Origin: Bradyrhizobium sp. PSBB068
GTDB lineage: Bacteria > Pseudomonadota > Alphaproteobacteria > Rhizobiales > Xanthobacteraceae
DNA length: 64,000 nt
NCBI GenBank assembly: GCA_016839165.1
Contig: CP069300.1
Span: 5,456,001-5,520,000 of the forward strand
Direction: 5' to 3'
Below are positions 39,475 through 47,859 of this stretch, one piece after another. The notes beneath the pieces are model-generated. The model was not told the DNA's origin and did no database searches. It worked only from the letters and a program-made list of their open reading frames with translations. A program made the translations under genes and the position numbers. Position 1 is the first letter of the stretch, and each line of letters begins with the position of its first letter.

Positions 39475-39879
39475 TCACGCCTCATCGGTATCTGACCGAC
39501 GTTTCAAAGCCTCATTGACACATTCAAGAAGCACAGACTCATCAAAGGGTTTGGTTAGAAAGCCAATAGCTCCGTGCTTCATAGCCTGACTTCGTACCCG
39601 CTCGTCAGAGAAGGCGGTTATAAAGACCATTGGGACTAGCCGACCTTGAGCAATCAAACGCTCTTGCAGATCAAGACCACTCATCCCTGGCATGGCCACA
39701 TCTACTATCAGGCAGCATGCCTCATTTAAATGAGGCGACGATAACAGCTCTTCCGCCGACGCAAAACCGCGCGCCAAAAACCCCATCGCCTTGAGCAATC
39801 GCACGGTCGCCCCGCGTAGCGAGACGTCATCATCAACCACCAAAACCGTCGGCACTTCCACGTGACGGTCTCTCTTCAT
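39475..39879 (-). CDS. Single-domain response regulator (module 1)
   Basis: A 134-residue stand-alone receiver: acidic pocket VVDDDVS, phosphoacceptor Asp in LIVDVAMPGMSGLDLQ, switch Thr in VFITAFSD and the lysine in TKPFDES. There is no output domain, so it probably acts by phosphotransfer or protein binding. The receiver is of the FixJ type. The ATG lacks a clear ribosome-binding site; a GTG at 39861 preceded by AAGAGAG is an alternative start. It is upstream of the giant kinase, and a 16-base motif at 39960-39975 shared with module 2 lies before it. Confidence 0.9.
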   Translation of the reverse strand: MKRDRHVEVPTVLVVDDDVSLRGATVRLLKAMGFLARGFASAEELLSSPHLNEACCLIVDVAMPGMSGLDLQERLIAQGRLVPMVFITAFSDERVRSQAMKHGAIGFLTKPFDESVLLECVNEALKRRSDTDEA

Positions 39880-40469
39880 TGAGAGGATAGAGACCCAGTG
39901 GCATCTGTGCCAGAAACCACCGGTCCACCAAATAACATAGCAATTTCAGATCGAGAACTATACTTAGGTTTCGAGTCTCCTGATCGCACCACGCTTGGGG
40001 GCCTTTGTGTTTTCATCTGAGCACCTAAACCTTCAGCTATCAAAGCTGACCTCCGTGGCGACCGAACTCGTGTGGTACGATCCCTGCCGGCGCAGATAAG
40101 TCATTCCAGTCCCCTCCCGATCGCCGAAGCACTAAACGCGAAGACGTTGAATTTCTCGATACAAGATACCGGACAATGATCCATCAAATCTTCCAAAGGG
40201 ACTGACATTATTCCCTAAGTGCACGCCGTGGCCGCAATCGTCGGAGTAGCTAAAATCGCTGTCGGACACCCGGCGGCGTTGACTTTCAATCCCTCGATTG
40301 CGGCGAAGGAATAGCCTTGCTCGAGTACTATTTCGGTTCATCGCTGCGCCATCTCTCCAAGGTCGCCTTAGCCTTGGACTATGCGCCAGCGGGAATTTCA
40401 AAAATTGACGTCGGACTGACCACCGCAATCATGATCGCGCTACGTTGCCTAAAGCGCCATCGGGTGTGA
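39880..40469. other. Intergenic region between the two kinase modules
   Basis: 590 bases without a supportable gene. It holds the shared motif ATACTTAGGTTTCGAG (39960-39975) and a 15-base word GATACAAGATACCGG (40158-40172) that recurs at 52013-52027, downstream of another minus-strand operon. Short frames here show no domain. Confidence 0.6.
39951..39975 (-). promoter_or_regulatory. Conserved dyad motif upstream of receiver 1
   Basis: TCGAGAACTATACTTAGGTT continuing TCGAG. The last 16 bases of the site, ATACTTAGGTTTCGAG, are identical to 46555-46570 before receiver 2, and both have partly symmetrical TCGA arms. It lies about 80 bases upstream of the start, a good position for an activator site. 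Confidence 0.5.
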
Positions 40470-43400
40470 CTAGTCGGTGCCCGCCGCTGGAATGGTAAAT
40501 TCAAAGACTGCGCCCCCTCTGAGTCCCTGCCGGGCGGTCAGTTGTCCACCATGCCCCTCAACGATTGACCGGCAAATAGACAACCCGAGCCCCAAACCTC
40601 TCTGCTTGGTCGTATAAAATGCGGCGAACAGGTCATCGACAGCCAACGATGGCAGTCCGGGGCCGGCGTCCTGGACGCTGACGAGTACGCCCGCATCAAC
40701 TGTAGCAGTAGTAATCATTAGTTGCCGGGAACCGCCGCTAACGGCATCCATCGCTTCAATCGCATTGACGATAAGGTTGAGTACGACTTGCTGCAGTTCC
40801 ACTCGATCTCCGCGAATCGCTGGCAGACGTTCTCCAAACTCGGTCAGAACCAGCACATTGTTCTTCGTCGTTTCGCCCCTAGTGAGCTCGAGCACCTCTC
40901 GGATCGTCTCGTTGACTTCCAATGCATCCCTCCGAGGAGGCACTTTTCCGATCAAAGCACGAGTCCGGCTGATGATCTCGCCCGCCCGGCTTCCATCCTT
41001 GACGATATCGCCAAGAATAAGTTGAATTTCTTCCAAGTCCACAGGACTCGCATTGAGGAACCTAAGTCCAGCATTGGCATTCGTGACCGTCGCGGCTATC
41101 GGTTGCTGTATCTCGTGTGCTATCGATGCCGTGAGTAGCCCCATGGTCGCAACTCGATTGGCATGCGCCAACTCGCGCTCCATTTTGCGTGCCCCTGCTT
41201 CGGCCTGCTTAAGCTTCGACAGATCGAGTACAAAAACTACCCCATCTGCCTGACGCTCATCGAATGTCGCCGATCCAATCAATACAGGCACTCGCGTGCC
41301 ATCTTTGCGCAAACATTCCTGTTCGTAAGGCTGGATGACAGCGGGAGCTAATAGCTCCCGCCTGACTTGGTCAGTGCTGCTCTGCCACCCCGACGCCATG
41401 AGCTCCGTCCAGCGGATGCGGTGCTCTGAAAGGTCTGCCCGGTCGTAGCCAACAATCTTGAGGAACGCATCATTGGCTTCGACAATTTCGCCAGTTCGCA
41501 ACGTGATAGCAATTCCTACAATGCTCGTGTCGACCAAGCGCCGGATCTTAGCTTCCCGCACCGCCAGATCCTTGTAAAGTCTGGCATTTTCGTAAGCGAT
41601 TGCAGCCTGCGACGCCAACAGTTTGAGGATGGCGCTCCTCGCCGGAACGAACACGCGAGGCGCCAGATTGTTTTCGAGATAGAGCACCGCCACAAGCCGC
41701 GCCTGTGTCGTCAGCGGCAAACAAAGAACTGAACGGACCTGTCGCTGCCGCACATAGGGATCCATTGCAAATTCAGGCTGGATCATGGCGTCATCTATAA
41801 CAACTGTGTCGGCCGTGCGGACGACGTATTGAACGACGGATTCCGGATGCGCCGAGTCAACAGCTTCGCGAGCCCGAACGATCAATCCGCTGTCGCTAAT
41901 GGTCGCTTCAGCCGCTATTTGATGTCCGACTTCGCCAAGAACAATTAACAGTGCACGCTCGGCACCTGCGTGAGTGAGAGCATTACGTAGCAACGTGTCG
42001 ATCAATCTATCCAGAACAATCTCACCGGCAACCGCTTGCGAGACCTGAATTACCGTGGCCAAGTCCAGCCGTTCGATCGGCTCCCCGATAGTGCTCGTCG
42101 AGCCCGATTCGTAAATATTGGTCGCGAGACGTGGATGGTCCTCATCGAGCTGCTGCACTTTTCCATCAGCTCCCCATCGCAGGTAGCAGTAACGAGCATC
42201 GTATAGGAGGACGTCGGAGATCCTTCGAAAACCACGAACGGCGTAGAACAGCGCAGCACGCTCATTCGCCACCGCCTCAATATGGACAAATCCGTTCGTC
42301 CGCGATGAGCTAATCGCTTGCTCGTACGAACGTTCCGCATCTAGCTCACGTCCCTCGATTCTGGCGATCTCCGCACGAACAAGCGCAGCCCGACCATCGA
42401 AGTTCTCGCCGCAATTTTGGGACCAGATCTCAAGCTGTCGGCTGTATTTCTGTAACATTTCGAAGTATTGGCAGCCCTGCGGGCCGGCAGCGATGTCACA
42501 ACGCGCAGCTATCGCCAATGCGCCGTAGAAATAGCACTCAGCCTTTTCGAAAATCGCTGGCGTTGTCCAAATCAGACGATCTGCTCTAAGGGTCGCATCG
42601 ACAGCTACGTCATAGTCTCCAGCAAAGAACCTAGCTTGCAGTTTTCGCGTCCAGTACCAGCATTCAGGCAGCGCCAATGTGCCATCTGCGGCAAGATGGC
42701 GTTCAAATTCACTCTCATTGAATGTATCATTGTCAAAACAACCAAACTTTTGCGTTAGGCCGCGTAACGTTCGAATGAGTCCAAGCTGCGCGGCGATAAT
42801 GTCTGAGACAAAGCCGAATCTCGCCTTCTGCGCAAATTCAAACCCCTTTTCCGCTTCCGACTGAGTCAGAGCGAGTGAATCACCTGCCGCTAGCATATTT
42901 GTGTTGAGGTTATTGCAGGCGTATCCGGCGATCGTCATATCGCCAACCTTGTTGGCGGCGTCGAACGCTTGCCGCATCAAATCCCGGCATAAGATGATGT
43001 GCCGATTCCACGGCATTACGAACTGCGCGAACCAAAGATATGTTCGAGCGGTGAAGCGTTTTAAACCGCGCTTTTCGACCAGGTCATATCCAACCCGAGC
43101 AAACTCAAATCCCGCGGAATAATTCTCGAACCGCGGTCCTGCTATCATTCCCAGCCAGACATATGCCACACATGATGCATCGCAGTTCCCATTCTCGATG
43201 CTTAGATTGACCGCACGACAGCTGGCAACCGAGAAGAGATTGGCGTCCGTGAACAACGCCGGCGGGAGAATCTTGCTGATAACGTCAAGGGTCGCAAGCG
43301 AGCCAGGGTCAGTCATCAGTCGTAGATCAAGAAGATCTTTGATTTCTAGGTCGTCTCCAAGATGCGACCATATGCGTGCATATTCGTCGCGCGCCTCCTG

Positions 43401-46043
43401 CTCCGTCGGATGTGCCGACCACATGACACCGAGATGACTAAGGTACTCCAGGCCAACGGCAACAGCTCGATCGCTTCGATTCAGCGTGGTGTAGAGATCA
43501 ATCCGAATACATGCGACGTTCGCTCGTTCAACTGTGTCGGACGCCTGCCGCGAGAGTTCCGTTAGTCGCTCTTCCGCGGCATCGAACTCTCCGACGAGAA
43601 ACTCGCACTCAGCCCGTTGTAGATCGAGCTGGAAGCTCAGTTGACGCTGCCGCACCCAACGGTCATCTCCGAGTTGCTCCTGTCCGGCCTTGAAGTATGT
43701 CGACGCTGACACATAGGCGGTCGACGCTTTGGCGCGATTTCCCGCGATCAGATTCAGCTGCGCCATTTCATCGCGTTCGTCGGACGAACCTGCAGCCGAC
43801 ATCCCGAGATTGAGTTGACTAACTATTTCGAAGACCGCCTCCTCCAGGCGCTCAGGAGGCGTTTTTGCCTTCAGCAGCCTCCCAATCTGCAGGTGGTTGG
43901 CAGCACGGGATGGTTCTGCAATTAGAGAGTAGGCGGCTTCCCGCACCCTATCGTGAGTAAAGTGGTACTGCATTCCGCGGCGCTCGACCAGCTCCTGACG
44001 CACCGCCGCCGCCAGGACCAAATGCACCTGCTCCTTCGGGCTGCCGAGAACGATCGATAGCATCTCAGTATGAGCGCTCGCTCCAAGGCATGCGAAGAGC
44101 TGAAGTGCCCTTTGTGTCTTAGCCGGCAAATGAAGTAGCTTTCCAACTACCAGCTTTACAACGCTATCGGCATATGTGTTAGCGTGAAGACTCCTAAGAT
44201 CCCAATTCCAGCGTAGCGCGCCGAGATCAAACGAGAGCACCCTTTCATCGGCCAGGGTCTGCAAGAACTGAGTCACAAAGAAGGGATTTCCGGACGTCTT
44301 CTTGTGCACTATCTCCGCCAGGGGTGCTGCGCACGATGGCTGGCAGCGAAGCGCATCCGTCACCAGCTCTGCCACCTGTTCGTTACCAAGTGGGCCAAGG
44401 CGGATCTCTTCAACAAGACCTCCGGCACGGCGTATTGCCCCAATCTTGCTCGTAAGCGGATGTTCGGAATCAACCTCGTCATCTCGATACGCGCCGATCA
44501 GCATCAAGAATCGCAGGTCGGATTGAACAAGCAGATATTCAATTAGCTCGAGCGTCGCGATATCTAGCCACTGCAGGTCGTCGAGAAACAAAACAAATGG
44601 ATGCTCGGGGCGCGCAAAGACCGCAAGAAAGCGCCCGAGTACGAGTTGGAATCGACGCTGGGAATCCGTAGGAGGCAATTCAACGACTGGCGGCTGATCG
44701 CCAAGAATCAGTCCTAGTTCCGGCACAAGGTCAACAACGAGCCGCCCGTTCGGTTCTAGGGCCTCCTGCAGCGCGCTACGCCACTCGTTCAGCTCTGCCT
44801 CACTCTTCCCGAGAAGCGCGCGGATGGGGGCCTGCAACGCTTGCTTAAAGGTAGAATATGGGATGTCATGCATATACTGGTCGAACTTACCGCCCGAAAG
44901 CAGCCCTCGACGCGGTACGAGCGTTCTGTAGAACTCATTGACGACGGCCGACTTGCCGATACCGGACTTTCCCGACACCAGCGCCAAGATAGGCGCCTCC
45001 CCGCGCGCTATACGATCGAACGCTGCGAGTAACGCATTGATCTCAGGCTCCCTCCCGTACAATTTCTCGGGCATCATGAGCCGATCGGGCACGTCATACT
45101 GCCCCAGCGGGAAGTCGTCTATCACCTGACGCCTGTCCCAATCATCAAGACAACGTCGCAGATCACGTTCGGCGCCGCCCGCGGTCTGATAGCGGTCTTC
45201 CGCCGTCTTTGCGAGCAACTTCATAACGATGGCGGCGACTGACTTCGGAATACTTGGCAGCAACTCACTGGGTGGAATCGGCCGTCTGGCTATATGGCAG
45301 TGTACCCACTCCGTGGGATCGGTTGCGACGAAGGGGAGCTGCCCCGTCAGCATTTGGTAGAACGTGACACCCAGTGAGTAGAGGTCACTGCGATGGTCGA
45401 CTGATCGGTTCATACGTCCCGTTTGCTCGGGCGCCATGTAGGCGAGCGTCCCGGCGATGAACTCAGGTGGCGCGGGAGTGTATCGCTCGCGCTGCAACCG
45501 CGAAGCAATCCCGAACCCGGTGAGCCGCACCCGGTCGTCCCTGCAACCCACGAAGATATGAAGGGGTTTTATATCCTTGTGGACAAGGCCTCGCTGGTGG
45601 ACCTTGCCCAACACCGCGGTGACGTCGATGGCCAAGCGCAAAAAGCTGGAAAGATTCATGGGGGAACGGAGCAGCCCCTGTAACGGCTCGCCGCCAGGAT
45701 CCTCCATCATCAGAGCGGTCCTACCTGCCTCGATGAAGAGCTCAAGCGGACGGACCGCCCAAGAGGCATCCAGGTCTTCTCTCAAATGGTATTCGTGGGC
45801 CAGGCGATCTAAAACAGACGATGAAGGACGCTCTGACAACGGGATTATTGCCAGAACCGTTGCTGTATCAGCCCCCGCAACTCCACCCGATCTTCGACAG
45901 AGGATCTTCTCATCGTCTCGCCACAAGACTTGTAGGTCAGACGCACCGGAGGAGTTGGCATCGAGAGAACCGCTCACTTGCAGACTTCCTCCTAGCGGAG
46001 CCTTTGACCGCGAGCCGCGACCTGCTTTCGCAGTGTCGGGCAT
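40470..46043 (-). CDS. Giant pseudokinase/AAA ATPase/GAF/PAS histidine kinase (module 2)
   Basis: A 1,857-residue paralogue of the protein at 33824-39313, with the same architecture: kinase fold (about 40-310; LVHKDIKPLHIFV, TGFGIASRLQRE), AAA_16 ATPase (SGKSGIGKSAVVNEFYR; Walker B FVLFLDDLQWLDIATLELIE), helical middle, GAF (DLATVIQVSQAVAGEIVLDR), PAS (LVDTSIVGIAITLRTGEIVE), HisKA (SIAHEIQQPIAAT) and HATPase (NLIVNAIEAMDAV, GLGLGLSICRS). The same kinase landmarks are lost (His162 for Asn, GFG for DFG, no beta-3 lysine). It starts 19 bases after its receiver gene. The histidine-kinase half looks fully active. Confidence 0.93.
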   Translation of the reverse strand: MPDTAKAGRGSRSKAPLGGSLQVSGSLDANSSGASDLQVLWRDDEKILCRRSGGVAGADTATVLAIIPLSERPSSSVLDRLAHEYHLREDLDASWAVRPLELFIEAGRTALMMEDPGGEPLQGLLRSPMNLSSFLRLAIDVTAVLGKVHQRGLVHKDIKPLHIFVGCRDDRVRLTGFGIASRLQRERYTPAPPEFIAGTLAYMAPEQTGRMNRSVDHRSDLYSLGVTFYQMLTGQLPFVATDPTEWVHCHIARRPIPPSELLPSIPKSVAAIVMKLLAKTAEDRYQTAGGAERDLRRCLDDWDRRQVIDDFPLGQYDVPDRLMMPEKLYGREPEINALLAAFDRIARGEAPILALVSGKSGIGKSAVVNEFYRTLVPRRGLLSGGKFDQYMHDIPYSTFKQALQAPIRALLGKSEAELNEWRSALQEALEPNGRLVVDLVPELGLILGDQPPVVELPPTDSQRRFQLVLGRFLAVFARPEHPFVLFLDDLQWLDIATLELIEYLLVQSDLRFLMLIGAYRDDEVDSEHPLTSKIGAIRRAGGLVEEIRLGPLGNEQVAELVTDALRCQPSCAAPLAEIVHKKTSGNPFFVTQFLQTLADERVLSFDLGALRWNWDLRSLHANTYADSVVKLVVGKLLHLPAKTQRALQLFACLGASAHTEMLSIVLGSPKEQVHLVLAAAVRQELVERRGMQYHFTHDRVREAAYSLIAEPSRAANHLQIGRLLKAKTPPERLEEAVFEIVSQLNLGMSAAGSSDERDEMAQLNLIAGNRAKASTAYVSASTYFKAGQEQLGDDRWVRQRQLSFQLDLQRAECEFLVGEFDAAEERLTELSRQASDTVERANVACIRIDLYTTLNRSDRAVAVGLEYLSHLGVMWSAHPTEQEARDEYARIWSHLGDDLEIKDLLDLRLMTDPGSLATLDVISKILPPALFTDANLFSVASCRAVNLSIENGNCDASCVAYVWLGMIAGPRFENYSAGFEFARVGYDLVEKRGLKRFTARTYLWFAQFVMPWNRHIILCRDLMRQAFDAANKVGDMTIAGYACNNLNTNMLAAGDSLALTQSEAEKGFEFAQKARFGFVSDIIAAQLGLIRTLRGLTQKFGCFDNDTFNESEFERHLAADGTLALPECWYWTRKLQARFFAGDYDVAVDATLRADRLIWTTPAIFEKAECYFYGALAIAARCDIAAGPQGCQYFEMLQKYSRQLEIWSQNCGENFDGRAALVRAEIARIEGRELDAERSYEQAISSSRTNGFVHIEAVANERAALFYAVRGFRRISDVLLYDARYCYLRWGADGKVQQLDEDHPRLATNIYESGSTSTIGEPIERLDLATVIQVSQAVAGEIVLDRLIDTLLRNALTHAGAERALLIVLGEVGHQIAAEATISDSGLIVRAREAVDSAHPESVVQYVVRTADTVVIDDAMIQPEFAMDPYVRQRQVRSVLCLPLTTQARLVAVLYLENNLAPRVFVPARSAILKLLASQAAIAYENARLYKDLAVREAKIRRLVDTSIVGIAITLRTGEIVEANDAFLKIVGYDRADLSEHRIRWTELMASGWQSSTDQVRRELLAPAVIQPYEQECLRKDGTRVPVLIGSATFDERQADGVVFVLDLSKLKQAEAGARKMERELAHANRVATMGLLTASIAHEIQQPIAATVTNANAGLRFLNASPVDLEEIQLILGDIVKDGSRAGEIISRTRALIGKVPPRRDALEVNETIREVLELTRGETTKNNVLVLTEFGERLPAIRGDRVELQQVVLNLIVNAIEAMDAVSGGSRQLMITTATVDAGVLVSVQDAGPGLPSLAVDDLFAAFYTTKQRGLGLGLSICRSIVEGHGGQLTARQGLRGGAVFEFTIPAAGTD

Positions 46044-46062
46044 TCGTCGAGGTTCAATCTAA

Positions 46063-46458
46063 CTACGAGCGCCTGTTATCTGATGCGCTGCGCTTTCTGA
46101 GTAAGGCTCTCTGAATGCATGCTAGCAATCTCGTCTCATCGAAGGGCTTAGCAAGAAGATCGACTGCACCCGCCCTCATTGCTCGATCCCTGAGTTGATC
46201 CTCGGGAAATGCGGTAATGAAGATGATGGGTGTTTCGTATCCAAGGGTGATCAAATGCTCCTGCAACTCAATTCCGCCCATGCCGGGCATTTCAACATCT
46301 GCTATCAGACAAAGCGTGTCATCTGCCCGACGCAACGAGAGATATTCGTGCGCAGACGCAAAGGACTCAGCGCAAAATCCCATGGATCTCAGCAGCCGGA
46401 CGACCGCAGAGCGCAACGACTCATCGTCATCGATAATCGAAACCGTTTCACCTTTCAC
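46063..46458 (-). CDS. Single-domain response regulator (module 2)
   Basis: A 131-residue stand-alone receiver beginning with GTG; GGAAGGG lies nine bases upstream. Acidic pocket IIDDDES, phosphoacceptor Asp in LIADVEMPGMGGIELQEHLI, switch Thr in IFITAFPED and lysine in LAKPFDE. It is clearly related to the receiver of module 1 (shared MPGM-G and ITAF and KPFDE blocks). The giant kinase follows after 19 bases, so the two form an operon and probably a cognate pair. Confidence 0.92.
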   Translation of the reverse strand: MKGETVSIIDDDESLRSAVVRLLRSMGFCAESFASAHEYLSLRRADDTLCLIADVEMPGMGGIELQEHLITLGYETPIIFITAFPEDQLRDRAMRAGAVDLLAKPFDETRLLACIQRALLRKRSASDNRRS

Positions 46459-46544
46459 GCAAGTACCCTTCCCGAGAACCTACCGGATAAGGGCCGTCCC
46501 GCTTCGGCACCGCCGCGATCGCAGGCTAGCACAGGCACTACAGG

Positions 46545-46570
46545 TCGAAATACGATACTTAGGTTTCGAG
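46545..46570 (-). promoter_or_regulatory. Conserved dyad motif upstream of receiver 2
   Basis: TCGAAATACGATACTTAGG continuing TTTCGAG: TCGAAA and TTTCGA form an inverted pair. ATACTTAGGTTTCGAG (46555-46570) is identical to 39960-39975. It lies about 97 bases before the receiver start and 64 bases after the FixJ-like regulator gene ends, so that regulator is a candidate binder. Confidence 0.5.
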
Positions 46571-46633
46571 ATAGTAGCGTATCGGGGACCACTCTTCCGA
46601 TTCTCGATTGAAGAAATACCGGTGCGATAGCCT

Positions 46634-47317
46634 TCAGCTTGAGGCTCGATTGCCGGATGGTTTGAACGAAGTAGGTTCGACGCCGAGAGCTTCCGCCATC
46701 CTGACCAACTCAGCCGCCGTTCTTGCTCCCATCTTTCTCATAAGATGGCTTCGATGTACTTTTACGGTGATCTCGCTGAGCCCGCACTTGACTGCGATCT
46801 GCTTGCTCATCATTCCGCTAGCCACAAGCGTCATGATCTCTCGTTCGCGAGTCGTTAAGGTTTCAAAATTCGTCTTCAACCGGGCAATCGAACGCTCCTT
46901 GTCACGCCGGTCCTGATCCCGTCGGATCGCCGCCGCGACTGCATCCAATAGATCCTGGTCACGGAAGGGCTTCTGAAGGAAATCGATCGCGCCTGCCTTC
47001 ATCGCTCGAACGGTCATTGGAATATCTCCATGACCTGAGATGAACACAATCGGAGTCCGGATATCAGTCTTCGCCAGGTCAGCCTGAAAGTCGAGACCAT
47101 TCAACCCTGGAAGGCGAACGTCAAGAACGAGGCAGCTCGGTACGTCGGGCCGTAAACTCCCGAGAAACTGCTGCGGCGATGCAAAGGCTTCGACGCGCAA
47201 TTTTACAGAGAGAAAAAGCCTCGATAGAGCTTGGCGCATCGAGTCGTCGTCATCCACGACGAACACCACGGGCGACTCATCAACAACAGTCTTCATCGAC
47301 GGTTTGCGCTGCGTCAC
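46634..47317 (-). CDS. FixJ/NarL-type LuxR response regulator
   Basis: A 227-residue transcription factor. Receiver domain with VVDDDDSMRQALSRLF, phosphoacceptor Asp in CLVLDVRLPGLNGLDFQ, IVFISGHGDIPMTVRAMKAG and FLQKPFRDQDLLDAV, all typical of FixJ. Then a linker and a LuxR helix-turn-helix (LTTREREIMTLVASGMMSKQ, then IAVKCGLSEITVKVHRSHL). It heads the minus-strand signalling block. The GTG at 47317 or the ATG at 47296 may be used; neither has a strong ribosome-binding site. It probably controls the two receiver/kinase modules, by position and the shared motif. Confidence 0.92.
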   Translation of the reverse strand: MTQRKPSMKTVVDESPVVFVVDDDDSMRQALSRLFLSVKLRVEAFASPQQFLGSLRPDVPSCLVLDVRLPGLNGLDFQADLAKTDIRTPIVFISGHGDIPMTVRAMKAGAIDFLQKPFRDQDLLDAVAAAIRRDQDRRDKERSIARLKTNFETLTTREREIMTLVASGMMSKQIAVKCGLSEITVKVHRSHLMRKMGARTAAELVRMAEALGVEPTSFKPSGNRASS

Positions 47318-47859
47318 CTTGTGTTCTCGCGCGGCTGACTATTCCAACGAAGCCCCTTCAGGCTTACGCAGCCCTCATCAGGGTTCAGTCAGCCAATTTA
47401 GGCCAAAACGGTATATCCCGCAACACGATTGCCTGCTCGAACAGGTTGCCCTCCTCAAGCACGATTGAGATTCCGCTGTTGCAAGACGTGCGTAGACGAC
47501 CGGCATGCCTTTGAGAAGGAGGCCGCCTATCACGCTATCGTGCGCCCCAAGTGAGATAGCCCAGTAGACCCGTCTTGCGACCCAATCGCGGGGCGGCGCC
47601 AGGCAAAAGATTACAGGGATGGAGGAGGCCGGCAAACCAGTGCGTCGCGAACTCTTCGTTCTCACGCACGACCGCACGCCATCGCCCCGGTTTAGCAATG
47701 TTGCGCGCTCATCGGGTCCGCAATCGATGGCGTTGGGTATTGCCGTTACAATCGAGCCATCGCTTTGAAATCACATGATCGCGTTAATCAGCACAACCGG
47801 CCTCGATCCCGACCGTCGGCGACTGCCGGCGACCATCTGCTTCGATTCTATCGCTCAGT
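47318..47859. other. Intergenic region between alsS and the FixJ-like gene
   Basis: About 540 bases. A minus-strand frame (47378-47698) gives a cysteine/serine-rich peptide without family resemblance and is not accepted. I see no RNA gene or strong terminator. Confidence 0.5.

Noticed and set aside
40132..40428. Minus-strand frame of 98 codons between the two kinase modules
   Set aside because: Arginine-rich and featureless; lies in an AT-richer gap without a ribosome-binding site.
47378..47698. Minus-strand frame of 106 codons between alsS and the FixJ-like gene
   Set aside because: Serine/cysteine-rich with no domain, no ribosome-binding site and no operon packing.
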